Positions 31,480 to 43,290 of a stretch of DNA of 64,000 nt are shown in pieces; the first letter of the stretch is position 1, and each line of letters starts with the position of its first letter. A program made the position numbers and the translations under genes. This DNA is from Aedes albopictus (lineage: Eukaryota > Arthropoda > Insecta > Diptera > Culicidae). The stretch lies in contig NC_085136.1 of assembly GCF_035046485.1 (NCBI RefSeq), positions 293,485,080-293,549,079 of the forward strand. Reading direction: 5' to 3'. Under the pieces are notes generated by a model, which was not told the origin of the DNA, did no database searches, and saw only the letters and a list, made by a program, of their open reading frames with translations.

Positions 31480-31946
31480 TACACGGAACCGTCAAACTAC
31501 CCAAAATTGAATTCTTTTGACGCAATCCCAAAGTTCCGCCCAATAAGCCAATTTTGAGTAAATCGATTGAACTCACACTAGGTAAATTGCCTTTACATCC
31601 AGCAAAAGAATATACTTAAGAGTAGGTAAATTCAACCCAAGACCCCCCCTCATTCAACCCAAATTTGAGTAAACCTGAATTTACCCAAAATTGGCTTATT
31701 GGGCTCAAGGACCCCCGTTGGGTAGATGCATCTCTGTTTGTTTTTGACAACATCGGTGAGGGAAAGAGGGAAAACAACCTAATTTTGGGTAACTAGTTTA
31801 TTCGATATACTCAGCTTTGAGTAAAATTGACCCAAAAATTAGGTAGTTTGATTTCTCCGTGTATGGCCTTACTCAAATTTGGCTTGGCCGAACTATGGAA
31901 TTGCGTCAAAAGAATTCAATTTTGGGTAGTTTGGCGGTTCCGTGTA
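31480..31946. mobile_element. 467-bp inverted-repeat element, TACACGGAACCG ends
   Basis: The left arm TACACGGAACCGTCAAACTA continues through CCCAAAATTGAATTCTTTTG and ACGCAAT, and the right arm is its inverse with one mismatch, for about 45 bp. Secondary matching blocks (CAATTTTGAGTAAA, ACCCAAAATT) lie inside. No coding sequence. The right end abuts the next palindrome. Confidence 0.85.
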
Positions 31947-32061
31947 TGAATAAAGTTGAGTAAATACTCTTTACTAAATCTCTGTGAAGCCGTGGAGCAA
32001 ATCTCTGTGAAACTTCACAGAGATCTGAGTAAAGAGTATTTATTTACTCAGCTTTATTCAT
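31946..32061. mobile_element. 116-bp palindrome, ATGAATAAAG ends
   Basis: ATGAATAAAGTTGAGTAAAT pairs with the inverse ATTTACTCAGCTTTATTCAT, and the inner parts TACTCTTTACT and CTCTGTGAAG pair as well. The centre holds a second copy of AAATCTCTGTGAA. It directly joins the previous inverted-repeat element, so one may have inserted at the end of the other. Confidence 0.75.
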
Positions 32062-33959
32062 TGTCATAACAAACCAGTAAGTTTATGCAACTGCTCAAAT
32101 TGGTGAACTGCTCGAATGCAGATTTTGAAGCAACCCTTGCAAATGTCGCCTGTGACAGAATCAAATGTCATTTTGTGTTTGTTTTTCCTTATTTTTTTTT
32201 TAGTTTTGAATGTTTGATTCTGGCAAGAGGTATTTACCTAATTGGATGTACGTGGAGCTTTCCTGGTGGAATATGTGCGAGAGATCACCGTATTTCAGCT
32301 GCCGCCGTAGGTTCTTACATCACCACACTAGTAACCGGTGTTTTATTTCCATTTGCCCCTGTCGATGAAGTTATATTTTGTGAATATATGTATATACTAA
32401 GCAGCATGGCTGTTTCTAATGTGACTAGTTTTGATCAGTAAGCTAATAGGTAATGTAAGTATTTCTATTCGGTGATTCCGATGTGAATTCTAATCAACAC
32501 TTTTGCTATCTTGCGGCTAGATCATCGTTGGTGTCGGCCAAGCAGGCACCGTTCGGTGGACTTCAATTTATGGACTTTTCGGCGGAAGATCTAATAGGGT
32601 GTCACTCGAGCATCTGATCGTTGCAGTCCCAACCGTTTCTTCAAAGCTGGCAAGACAGTTGACAGAATCGTCGGAGTGGATGTCGCTGTGCTGGCGGCCT
32701 GACGGTCTAACGCCGCAAGTTTGTCGCAGCGCTTGGTAGAAAGCGGGGACAGTATAGATGATCGTTTGAAGGTACCGATAGTTCGCTCCATCGTTATGAT
32801 ATTCGTTAAACTCCTCGATGTGGATTCGCAAAGCAGCTGACAGCCATCATCAGTAAGACGAGGTTGGTTTTTGGGAGAGAGACGATGATTGTTGATTTAA
32901 AATTCAAATATCGTTTTTAGGGTGCAATACATTCGATATTGAGTCTGAAAGTTTTCTCGGATTGAGCTACTTATTGAATCTACTTCCAAGTTGAGCTGAT
33001 CGAAGGTCTGGCTATCATCAAAGAACTGCTAGCTGCTGCATAGTTGATTGTGACGGTGATGAATAAGCTCAGTTCAAGTTCCAGTCATATTGTAAATATG
33101 TTGACAGCGAGGGACATGTAAGGCAAGTCTTTTATCGATTTAAGATGTTCTTGGGGTTCTTTCTACACCGCTTGCGGTGATGCTACACCATAGCAGCAGG
33201 ATCAATTGATCTTGAAATTATTGAGAACTATGCTAGTCGTTAGCCCTGTGTAAAACGTTTTGATGGACTCTTCTTTTTCTTAGTGTAAAGTTTAAAAAGA
33301 ATAAAGACTGCTACTCAGCTTATTGTTCTATTAGCACAGTTATTAACTGAGATTTTCCACTGCCAATCACCATTTTTCAGTTTTATGAGTGGTGTGGAGA
33401 TCCCAGATGAAATTACGCAATGTTTGTCAGAAACGTCTGAGCGAGCTGGTCGCTCGTGTGGCCGAGTTGGCGCAGTATCACAACATCCAAAACTATGATT
33501 TCCCAGGAGTTTATGGCGCATTTCCCGTGGCATAACGTCCAAGCATGCAAATGCGCCTCAAAGTCCTAGGAAAGAACGCACATAGGATATTATGACGCAT
33601 CTAAGCTTTTGGAGCTTGACTGGTGTGTGAGTACCATCACGGGTTGGGTGCATACGAGGTCATGCAGAGGAGCAACCCTGGTAACCATGCGGCTCGGGCA
33701 GTGGTGTATGCATGAGTGTATTGTCTGTAAAGATTGCGTTGCCCTGTATGTTCAGTTAGGGCCGGGTTGAAGTGAGGCCCAGTATAGTTCCATTGTAGCT
33801 TTAAGGATTTATTGAGGCCTTTCTATAGTCTGATTCTGTTTTGATTGAACATGCGGTATAGTGCTAGCTTTGATTGCATCGTATGGTGCGTGTATTGCGG
33901 CATGGACTGCGTGGTTGCTTGAGAAGTATTGTGTTTTGTAATTTAGATTTTGTTTTAAG
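32062..33959. other. Unassigned sequence, no gene recognised
   Basis: About 1.9 kb without repeat structure. Short frames (32085-32441 plus; 32568-32831 and 33315-33542 minus) have no domain I can name. Two overlapping minus-strand frames at 32568-32831 could be a decayed coding region, but the evidence is too thin to call. Confidence 0.35.
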
Positions 33960-33974
33960 CTGAGGGTGTAGCTA

Positions 33975-35182
33975 GACACCTGGAACTAGTTCCGGCACTA
34001 TCGGTAGTACCTAATGTAGTCTTACTACTTCCTTGATAACCAGTCATCAGGTTATCGGAAAAGGCGTTATTTGTTGTATCGCATGCATGGGATTGGTTCT
34101 CTTTCTACCGGTTCAGACATGGTCTGAGACTATTTTCTTGTGAACCGTTCATCGAATAAGCCGCTGTTTGATGTGTCGCATGCATGGGTTTGGTTCACTA
34201 TTATATTTGGACACTTGCGGTGGGACATCCGGAACTGGTTCCGGAGCACTACCGGTTCCGATATGGTCGAAGCCTAGTTTCTTGCTAATCTTTCATTAGG
34301 TTATCAAAAAATTCGCGCTCTGATGTGTCGTATGCATGGGTTTGGTTCGCTTTTATACTTGGCCATTCCCGGCGAGATACCCGGAACAGGTTCCGGAATA
34401 CAACCGACACTCCCCAATGTGGTGTGAGCCTACTTCCTTAATAACCGGCCATCAGGTTATTAAAAAAGCCATGATTTGATGTGTCGCATGCTTGGGTTTG
34501 ATTCTCTTTTATATTTGGCCACTTCCGGCGGGACATCTGGAACCGATTCCGATACACTACCGGTTCAGATATTGTCTGATACTGTTTTCCTGCTAACCGT
34601 TCATCAGGTTACCGAAAATACTGCTGTTCAATGTGTCGCATGAATGGTTTATGTTTAATTTTATATTTGGCCACTTCCGGCGGAACATCCGGAACCGGTT
34701 CTGAAACACTATTGGTTCAGATATGGTCTGAAACTATTTTCCTGCTTACCGTTCATCAGATAATCGAAAATGCCGTGGTTTGATGGGTCGCATACATGGG
34801 TTTGTTGCATTTTCATGTCTGGCCCCTTCCAGGGGTACCGGCCCGGAACACTTAAATGGCCATAACTCCGGAACGGCTGGGCCGATCCGAACCATTTTCA
34901 ATAGGAAACAATGGGACCAGATTCCGCGTCGAATGAACCGTCGGTCATTAAAATCGGTTGAGGTTTACTGCCAAAAAGTGATGTGAGTTTTTTTGTCCAC
35001 ACACATACACACATACACACACACATACACACACACACACATACACACACACAGACATCACCTCAATTCGTCGAGCTGAGTCGATTGGTATATAAGACTT
35101 GACCCCTCCGGAGGCTCTATCAAATTTTCATTTTTGGAGTGAACATATAGCCTTTCGGTACACCTTGGTGTACGAGAAAGGC
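33975..35182 (-). mobile_element. E2: partial Helentron-like element, right part of the E family
   Basis: Five to six units of the ~152-bp array are present (markers at about 34168, 34320 and 34475). They are followed by the conserved block at 34830-34990, the CA microsatellite, and the terminus: stem-loop GTACACC-tt-GGTGTAC at 35158-35173 and ACGAGAAAGGC at 35172-35182, then AAAAAA. No AAACCC-type terminus is found to its left, so the copy lacks its 3' end (in the proposed minus orientation). The sequence matches E1 and E3 closely over the right 350 bp. Confidence 0.8.
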
Positions 35183-35335
35183 AAAAAAGTTTGCATGAAT
35201 TGTTTCAGAAGTGGCTCCAATTATTCCTACAAAAAGTCCTATCATGAAGTAATGCGATCGAAAATCCCACTGTTTTTTTTTCGGAAATCCTTCCAGAGAG
35301 GATTTTAGGAAGTTTCCTTTCACAAATTTCTTCTA

Positions 35336-36269
35336 CGCGGTGTCCAATAAGTTCTAATAGAAAATACAAATGAAGAAAATGTAATTTTATTTCACATCTG
35401 TGATCCATATTTTCAAAATTAATGCATTTTTTGAAGGGCCACATAATACTGATTAAATGAAGCACAAAGTCTACAATAACGTTCTTTTCTATTTGTTTTT
35501 ATAAGCCTAGCAGTACACTTCCGTTTTCTGAAATCCGTTTCCTCTGGCACGCACGAAAAATGTTCGAAAAGTTTCTCATTCTGCGGTAGCTAAATAGAGT
35601 CCATAAAGTTAAATTTTGTGTTTATATGCCAAGTTTTGTACGAAATGGATATACTAAGGCTAAAACAACGAAATTTTAGTGATGATATGGTGAGCAATTT
35701 GGAAGTAAGCTCAACTTGGACTGATTTAAAAATAAACATCATAAAACGTAAATTTTAGACAAAATTCACCACAATAGGATATAAGCATGTCTTAGAAGTG
35801 AGAATGCTGTGAATCAAGTCGATAAGATGCAGCCATGCTTCTTTAACACAACAAATCTCATTAAAACAGGTAGATGGATATTTTTATTTAATTAACGTTT
35901 CATTTTGTACAAAATAAAATGGCTTCGTACTTCACCAATACAGAATCTCTTTTTTTATTTATTTTTTTCTTCTGGTCATAATTGCTACTAGCAATGTTGA
36001 GGCCAGGTACCTAATTTGATTCAACTTAAAACCATTACTCGTTAAAAAAAGACGAAATACTAATGACATGGCGTGCGTGCCAGCTGAAATGGACTTACGA
36101 CACATAAGCGATCAGCAGAGAAGAATAAAGGACAATTAACTTAAAAAAAATGCTGTATTTGATCAGTGTTAGATGGTCTTTCAATAAACAATATTTACTT
36201 TGAAAATCCTAATCGCAGATGCAAAATGAATTCAATTTGATTTTGTATTAGAACTTATTGTACACGGTG
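35336..36269. mobile_element. 934-bp non-autonomous Tc1/mariner-type element, TA target
   Basis: The left end CGCGGTGTCCAATAAGTTCT and the right end (read inverted) CACCGTGTACAATAAGTTCT continue similar for about 40 bp (AATA, AAAATAC/CAAA, TGAA). TA borders both ends (35334-35335 and 36270-36271). The interior is AT-rich with no transposase. TA duplication with these termini supports Tc1/mariner; the exact family is not assigned. Confidence 0.75.
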
Positions 36270-36539
36270 TAGTATTACATTATAAAATCTTCCAAGAGTT
36301 TCACTAGAGAATTGTCCAGGGACAATAATCACATCAACATTCTTTCAGTGGTTGTTTGTAATTTGCAGAAATTTCACAAGGATTGCTCAACCTTCCATCC
36401 CAAAATAACTTTTTTTTTTGTCAAATATACTAGAATATTACGATTTATGACGGTTCTCAAAATCACTACAAGACTCATTGGCCATCAAAATGATACTTCA
36501 GATAGATTTCTGGAATAATTACTCCATAGAATATTTTGA

Positions 36540-36823
36540 AAAATCTTTCAAGGCTTACTTAAAAATATACCCGCAGGGATTTTTTTTTGCAAAATATTCT
36601 ACGGCTTCCTTCTAAAACTCATCTAACGATTCTTTTAAAACTACTTCCAGGGACTTCTTTAGATAGTCCACTTGAACTTCCTTCAAAAGTTCTTCCAGCG
36701 ATTCTTTTAAAAATTTCATTAGAGATCCATTTGATGCTTTCGATTCTTTCGAAAATTTACCCAGCGATTCCGCCATCAGATAATCAGAAATTCAAAATCC
36801 CTTCAGAAATTTGCTTAAGGTTT
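36540..36823. repeat. Decayed short-period repeat, left of the retroposon
   Basis: TTCTTTTAAAAATTTC, CCAGCGATTC and similar blocks of the decayed class, continuing at 37603 after the retroposon insertion. Confidence 0.55.
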
Positions 36824-37580
36824 AGCATTAGCATTAGCATTAGCATTAGCATTAAGCGAGTCGCACAAATTCGTAGGTGGTACAGTTCTAGACCGCTGTT
36901 ATGAGGGTTGCCTCCTTCCCGTCCGAACCAAAGCACAAAGATTTGGGACTAATCTCTGACTCTTAGACAAGACTGAGCCAATCCTCCAATGGTCGAGCAC
37001 TGTCCTGGCCACGTCCTTGCGACTGCTGAGGAATGGGAAAGGATGGTTAGTTTTGGACACCTATGAAAAATGTAGACAACTCTACGATCTCTCAGGCCTA
37101 GGTGTCACGGGAATTTGGGTGTTGTTAGTGGAAGGGTAAACTCCAAAGGATACGCTTGGTTAACGTTCAAGCACACCATTGTTAGACTGCTTCGAATCAG
37201 TCGTCTGCCCGATTCATCCTTGTTTCCTCGTCGTCTTGATGGCATTTGGTTTAATTACTAGATTCTTCGGTTGATAATCTGAAATATAAAATAATATTAA
37301 CATCGTACGTCAAATAAGCTACATATTAGTGATACGCTCGCCACAGTTGCATATTTTTACAATATTATTTATATCATACGATAAATTTACCTCAAACCTG
37401 CTGAAATAAAATGTTGATTAGCAGTACATTGAAACAAAATTAACTACAAAACACAAAAAAAGCATCAAACTTTGATCTTGGAATATTTACAAATACGGTA
37501 AATATCAAGATCAAAATTTGATTTGGTAGATCTTACACCGCAACGCACCATTATAAGGTGATCTACCCACGTTTCGGGGG
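36824..37580 (-). mobile_element. 757-bp retroposon with hexanucleotide tail and 22-bp target duplication
   Basis: The direct repeat TTCAGAAATT...GCTTAAGGTTT (22 bp, identical) occupies 36802-36823 and 37581-37602. The insert starts on the plus strand with five AGCATT units, i.e. an (AATGCT)n tail on the minus strand, so it is a minus-oriented product of target-primed reverse transcription. No reverse transcriptase is encoded. The 5' end reads CCCCGAAACGTGGGTAGATC on the minus strand. It may be a SINE-like element or the 3' untranslated part of a LINE. The perfect long duplication suggests a recent insertion. Confidence 0.85.
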
Positions 37581-37602
37581 TTCAGAAATTTGCTTAAGGT
37601 TT

Positions 37603-38180
37603 CTGCAGAAATTCTTTCATGGAAATCCTTCAGGGATTGTTTAAGAAATACCACCAGGGATTCCGTCAGAAATTTCCCAGAAATGCCTCAGGACAAATTA
37701 CCCTAAGAATTTTCTTTTGAATTGTCCTTGAATTGTCAACGGATTTTTGCAGTCACCTTTCCATGGATTTTTAAAACGATTTGCATGGATTTCTAATGAT
37801 TTTTTTTTCATTAATTTTCAAGGTTTTCTAAAAAAAATCCTTCAGGGATCCTTCAGAATTTTCTTTAGAAATTTCTCCAAGAATTCCTTCGAAATGTATT
37901 CCATGGATCCATTAGAAAGTCTACTAGGAATTCTTTAGGAAAATATTCTCGAAGATTCTTTGAAGGATTCTTTCGGAAATTCTTCCAGATTTTTTTTAGA
38001 AATTCTTCGAGAGATTCCTTCAGGTTTGTCTTTTCTGCTCCAATGGAATGTGTCTTTCAGGAGCGTATCCAAGAGCGTATCAGGGATATTTTAGATTTGT
38101 TTTGAATGGCCTCAGCGGTGTTTTAGGGAATTTCGTAGTTTATCAAAGATTTAATGGACGTTTCAGGGGTTTATGGGGGT
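37603..38180. repeat. Decayed short-period repeat, right of the retroposon
   Basis: Continuation of the array that the retroposon entered: GAAATTCTTTCATGG, TCCTTCAGGGATTG and AAATTTCTCC-like blocks, up to where the FGGCCGAA-flanked segment begins. Confidence 0.55.
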
Positions 38181-38189
38181 GTCACAGGT

Positions 38190-38945
38190 TCCGGGTCATT
38201 TGGCCGAATCCCGAGCAGGAACGAATAACTGACACATAACTGCAGCATACCAAAGTCAGGTAACATACCAAGACTAGGTATTGGTGGGTTACCCAGGTAT
38301 TGTAAGTAGTTTATTTTGGTATTTTCTAGGTATTGATAAAATACCTCGACGAGTTATTTGTTTGGTGTTGAGGACTGCTTGAGGTATTATTCAATTATGG
38401 AAAAAACCACTATTTGCATGACAAAAAAAAACACCGATTATTATTTAGGTATTTCCATACATGATGTCATTATTTACGTGTTATGCACAGAATACACACC
38501 AGTTATTATTTTAGGTATTTTACCTCTCATGCAGGGCTTCTTAATACCTCACTCAGGTTGTTGGTACATATTCGGTTTTCCATACCTGAGATTGGTATTC
38601 TTCAGCTATTTCCTCCTGCTCAGGATGTCGCTTGGCCGAAAATGGAATGGTAAATTCAAATGATCATGCCCTTATTTTTCATATCAGTATGACTGAGAAG
38701 AACAGCCATTGAATTAAAGAAGCGAAAATCGTTGTCAAAAATATTCGCAGTTTCAACGCTAACTGATTCCATCATAATTAATTTTGAGAGAATAGCCTAT
38801 GATTAAAAGAAGAAACTATTTAAGTTGATTATGTTGGTAGCTAGAACGCTACCCAGAGCTCATGCTGGGATTTGAATTAATTTGATCATAATACGGCCAA
38901 ACGGTCCTTTTGACCAGATGACATTCGGCCAAACAGCGTTCGGTG
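38190..38945. mobile_element. Element bounded by inverted GTCATTTGGCCGAAT motifs
   Basis: GGGTCATTTGGCCGAAT at 38193 is mirrored by ATACGGCCAAACGG and GACATTCGGCCAAAC at about 38890-38935. Short TTTGGCCGAA-type inverted motifs at both ends suggest a DNA element; it contains the CCCGAGCAGG MITE. Limits are approximate and no transposase is present. Confidence 0.45.
38210..38624. mobile_element. 415-bp MITE, CCCGAGCAGGA / TCCTGCTCAGG ends
   Basis: The termini CCCGAGCAGGAACGAATAAC and (inverted) CCTGAGCAGGAGGAAATAGC match at most positions. The interior repeats AGGTATT and ATACC in both directions. The end motif CCCGAGCAG is shared with the larger element at 46129-47226, so they may use the same transposase. 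Confidence 0.65.
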
Positions 38946-40540
38946 GGTTTTAGTGAAGTTTCAGGGGATTTAAGTAGGAGCGTTCCAGAGGTTTTTCGTG
39001 ATTACCTCGGGGATGACTTTGTTTCTAGTAAAGGTTTAGAAGACTTTGGAGGCCCTCAATGAGCATAGGGGTTCCAGAAATGTTTTGAGAAGTTTCAGCA
39101 GCGTTTTAGAAGGTTTCAACGCGTTTCAAGGACGTTTCAAGAAGTTTTTGATGGTATTAGGTGCGTTTCAGGGGCAACTGAGAGGACTTCAGGAGCATTT
39201 TAGAGGTGTCGAGGGTTTTGAGGCGCAATTTGAAAGGCTTCTGAGGCGTTTTAGGACGTTTTCTGTAGCTTCATGGCAATTGTGTCATAATACTTTGGCA
39301 GTTAGGGTGTTCCCTGGTCGTGGAGTCCATACAAACCCAATAGAACCTCTGAAACTCTTCTGAAATGTCACTGGAACTATAGCTGAAACCCTCTGAATCC
39401 CTCTGAAGCGTTCCTGCTCGAAATATTGAAATATACTTGTATCGCCGAGCTGCATAACGGCTGCCCTGGGAAGATGTTGAATGTATTTACAACGGTCACT
39501 GTCAGAAAGGACAGAAGTAGGATATGATTCAGTGGAACTGTGAGATTATAGGAAAAAAATAATGGTATCATTCAGAACATATTTAGTCAAATCTTCCGGA
39601 TTTTTTTTTCAGGAAATCGTTTATGGATTACTCAAGAAATTCTTACAACGATTCCTCTAAAAAATCTTCCAGGAAATCATAAGGACTTCTTAGAATTTCT
39701 TCAGAACTTCTTCCACGGTATCCTTAACAAACTCCTCCTGACATTCTTTCTCAAAAACAAGACATTCCTCAGAAGATTCAGAAACATTTCTAAAGACTCC
39801 TCCAAATATTTACCAAAAACTCTGTCGCGTCTACCGCAATAGAAAATGTAAACACAACACGAATTTGTACCATCACTAAACACATTCTATCTAGTCCAGT
39901 GAATTAATTTACAGCTTTTTGACCGTGTTTTTTTTCGCAAACCAATGATCGATCCCGAGTTCTGTTAAATCTGCCGTTCTAGCAGAAATCTAACGTGAGG
40001 AAGTTGATACGTGAACACACTTCTTTAGAAAATTTTGGATGAATTTCTTCCAAAATTGCCCTATGATCTTTTTTTTTGGAATCATCCAGAGATTGTTCTC
40101 CTCCAAATATTTATACAATAATTCTCTAGGAAAATATTTTATGGATTGCTTCAGAAGTGCCAATGTTTCTTCAGAAATTTCTTAAGGGATTTCTCCAGAA
40201 ACTTCTCCATGAATTGCTCTGGAAAATTGTAGGGTTGAAAAAACTATGATGTTCTCTTTTCAAAGCTGAACTTCTGAAGTAATCTCAGAAGGTATTTCAT
40301 AAGAGATCCCAAAAAAAATCTCTGGAAGAATCTCAGAAGTATCTCCTGAAAGAAACCTGAGAAGAGCTCTTGAAGGAATGCCAGGCAGAATCCATGAAGA
40401 ACTCCCTGGGAACCCCAAAAGAAACTCCTTGAGAAGTCTTCGAATAAATTTGTGGAGTAACTGCGAGAAATTTCTTGAAGAAATCCCAGATGGATTTCAA
40501 GAGAAATGTCAGAAGGACCTCCTGGAGGGGTGCCACCGGG
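38946..40540. repeat. Decayed short-period repeats of two styles
   Basis: 38946-39370 is rich in GTTTCAGGGG and CGTTTCAAG blocks; 39590-40540 carries the TTCTTCAGAA/TTCCAGGAAAT and AGAAATCCC types. 39380-39590 and 39820-40020 show no repeat or gene that I recognise. All frames here appear to be repeat translations. Confidence 0.5.
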
Positions 40541-41645
40541 CCATCATCAAGTCATAAATCGGCACAATTTCCCACGCTCATAAACCCCACAAAATGAATG
40601 ATATCAGATCATCTATGAAAAAAGATTCGCATCGTAAACAACAAGGCCACGAAACGTCTCAGACTTGGATAAATGTATCATCATAAATGGTCATAGGGAA
40701 GTGGAACCATCTCGACAGGGGTCCTTTTTTGGACACTTTTCTGCTATAACTCAGCCAATTCTGAACCAATAGGCACAATTTTTGGAACTTGATGAGATAC
40801 GTATAGTATCTAGCCCTGTACAAAATTTCAAGTCAATTGGTTTGAAATTGACTGAGTTATAGCGAAGAGGGCCCAAAATACCGGCCGCTGCCCAAGTGGT
40901 GCGCTACCCTAGTATGCAGGGTGGCCACCGAACCGGGAAAAACGGGAAAACCGGGAAAAAGACGGGAATTCGGAACGACCGGGAAAAAACCGGGAAAAAG
41001 CCGGGAATTTGAGATGATGACCGGGAAAAATGTTGATGAGAGAACTTTGCTGAACATATTTGAATTTTTTACACCTTCTCGCATAAGCAAACTAACTTCA
41101 TGTAATCAATTTTATTGAACTCTAGCATTTTTTTTTCAATTTTTGAATGCAAATTTCATTCCAATATAGAAATTTTCGCCATGACTGCATCAACAATCCA
41201 GGTGAGATGGAGTAATCTTGGTTCATTCTTATTACCATACCAATATTGCGAATATAAAGTACATCTGAGCAAGTTGAAACGGGTGGGGTAAGATTAACAG
41301 CGTGTTAATATGATTGTATCTGATCATGATGAACAGTTTGAATGTTATAACACATAGTTTTTGAATCAAACAAACTTTTAAGAAAGGAACATTTTGTAAA
41401 TTTAATTGAAATCTATTTCAAAACTTCGTGTTTCTTCTTGCGCCACCCCTTTCAACTTGCCCCGGTGTACCTTATTCGCTTTTTTTCTGAACGTATTTTT
41501 TTAATGCCACTTTTTTTTTTGAATCTCGTTTTCAATAGATCCTGTACATCTTTGCTTCTCTCAAAATTTTGCTGAATCATTAGTTAATTTATATATTTCT
41601 TTACATTTAGAGGATCATTTCAAACACAAGCAATTTTATAAAATA

Positions 41646-41945
41646 CTAGCTGTCCCGGCAAACTTTGTCTTGCCGTCTTGTGGTGGTTTGACAACTGTTG
41701 AGCTCAAAATAGCACCGCGCTCTAGATTGATTTCATTTCGGTCGTGTTGATTTCCTTCCCAGCTCACAGAAAATCAGTTCTTTTTCAATTTTGTTACTTT
41801 TCTAGTTGATTTTCGTAACTTTTTGTACATATAAACACAGCCACCATGAAAACGAATCGAACCGTGCAAGAGCCATCCTAATCGGTTCAGCCGTTTGTGA
41901 GTTTTGTTGCCTCAAAGAGATTTCAAACTCATTTTTATATATATT
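41646..41945 (+). repeat. Dispersed CTAGCTGTCCCGG repeat, copy 2
   Basis: Runs from CTAGCTGTCCCGGCAAACTT to TTTCAAACTCATTTTTATA, with CACAGCCACCATGAA and GTTCAGCCGTTTGTGAG inside. It is about 90 percent similar by eye to the copy at 43291. The TA-rich 3' end with fixed orientation suggests a retroposon, but no target duplication was found. Confidence 0.85.
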
Positions 41946-42299
41946 GATTGATTTTGAAAATCTAAACGTTTAATGCAAATACTATTGTAACCCCAATAGT
42001 TAAACCAAAATGCCAACTAGTGGAATCATTAATAAAAAAAATAAAAGTCAAAACAATATTAATTTACATCTACTTTTTACACTGATTTCGAAAAAAGGAA
42101 GCCAATTCGCAGAAAACTTTTCCGGGAATGCTTTTTTGGCATAGGAATAATTATTCAAAGTTGTAAGAAAGATATGATTATATCTTTATATATATCTGGA
42201 AGCAAGGAAGTGACTACGTCTTAAGTCTTGAGTGTAATTAGAAACAATAATTAGAGCTAGACTAATTAATTTCAGAGAGGGTAGGGTATTGCAGCTTAA

Positions 42300-42519
42300 C
42301 CCTCTCTTTCCCATGGTAGCACAGGTAATCCACTACTTTGCACTGTTCATACAAATACAGGATAAGTTAGATCATTCCCATTATTTCGTCAGATGTTTGT
42401 ATATGTTTAATGAACTATTATGCCAGATTTGGTCAAAAATTCTCTGCTCGTTTTTGTTTTAGAGTTAAATGAACAGTGCAAAGTAGTGGATCACCTGTGC
42501 TACCATGGGAAAGAGAGGG
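42300..42519. mobile_element. 220-bp piggyBac-type MITE flanked by TTAA
   Basis: The terminal inverted repeats start CCCTCTCTTTCCCATGGTAG and continue to about 50 bp (CACAGGTAATCC, ACTACTTTGCACTGTTCAT) with one mismatch. TTAA lies immediately outside both ends (42296-42299 and 42520-42523). A CCC-start with TTAA duplication is diagnostic of the piggyBac superfamily. There is no transposase. Confidence 0.9.
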
Positions 42520-42593
42520 TTAAGGTGAATCGGGACGCTGTGTTATTTTTCCTATCTTCCCTCTCTTTCTAACAATTTGCCTCGCGATTTTGA

Positions 42594-42720
42594 AGATGGT
42601 AATCTCGATTTCTATCGCACAGATGAGGCTGAAAAACAATCAGCATATGCACTGCAAGTGAGCATACACAATGATAGATTTTTGTTCCATTATATGAAGT
42701 AGAATCTGAGATTACCATCT
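42594..42720. other. Imperfect inverted repeat AGATGGTAATCTC / GAGATTACCATCT
   Basis: A 13-bp arm and its inverse with one difference enclose about 100 bp. It may be a small MITE next to the TTAA element; no target duplication was identified. Confidence 0.4.
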
Positions 42721-42871
42721 TAGTAGCAACAGAGCAATGGCGGATATTTCCTCGACCGTCCCGTCCGCCCTTAAGTCCTTTTATGATTACATAGGTCATC
42801 TATGATAGATGTAATGTTATCAATAAATAAACTTCATCATTGCAGTGTGAAAAATAAGCTTTAAGTTAAGC

Positions 42872-43045
42872 CTAGTTTCGAGTTCAAAAGAAATCGCTCA
42901 AGAAACTTCTTGACCGATTCCTGGCAGAAATTGTCTACTGTGGTTGCCATTTCAATTGTCATTTCTTCGCAACTGCGTACTGCGATCGAAAAAAAAAACG
43001 GTTTCTTGGGCGATTTAGGCAAGGAATTTCCCATGCATCAAGATA
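42872..43045 (+). repeat. Dispersed ~160-bp repeat X, direct copy
   Basis: AAGAAATCGCTCAAGAAAC, CGCAACTGCGTACTGCGATC and GGCAAGGAATTTCCCATG match the inverse of 29749-29908. It precedes the third CTAGCTGTCCCGG copy by about 245 bp. Confidence 0.75.
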
Positions 43046-43290
43046 GGCAGAGAAATTCCTTCTGAACTGCAAACAGCGCTTTAGAATTAACGGAAACAAA
43101 AGGCTTAGAAAATATTTATTTTCATCATCATTGGGCACGTTGTTGCATGACAGTCCTAAAACAATTTATTTATTTTCAACTTTAATCGTACTTAACTATG
43201 ATTTGTTAAGGAAACGTATTAGTATGTGCAAGTTAATTGCACACTTTAAAGTGCCTTTTTTATTACATTGTACTTTATTTTTATGTAAAA

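Noticed and set aside
32568..32831. Minus-strand frame suspected to be a gag-like or host exon
   Set aside because: No family motif could be recognised and an overlapping frame of similar length exists, so the evidence is insufficient.
18927..35182. One 16-kb E-family element running from the 18927 terminus to the 35182 terminus
   Set aside because: It would need the Helentron, Tc1 remnant, foldbacks and other repeats all to be nested inside. The 18927 end fits better as the Helentron's own 3' end. It remains possible and is the main alternative.
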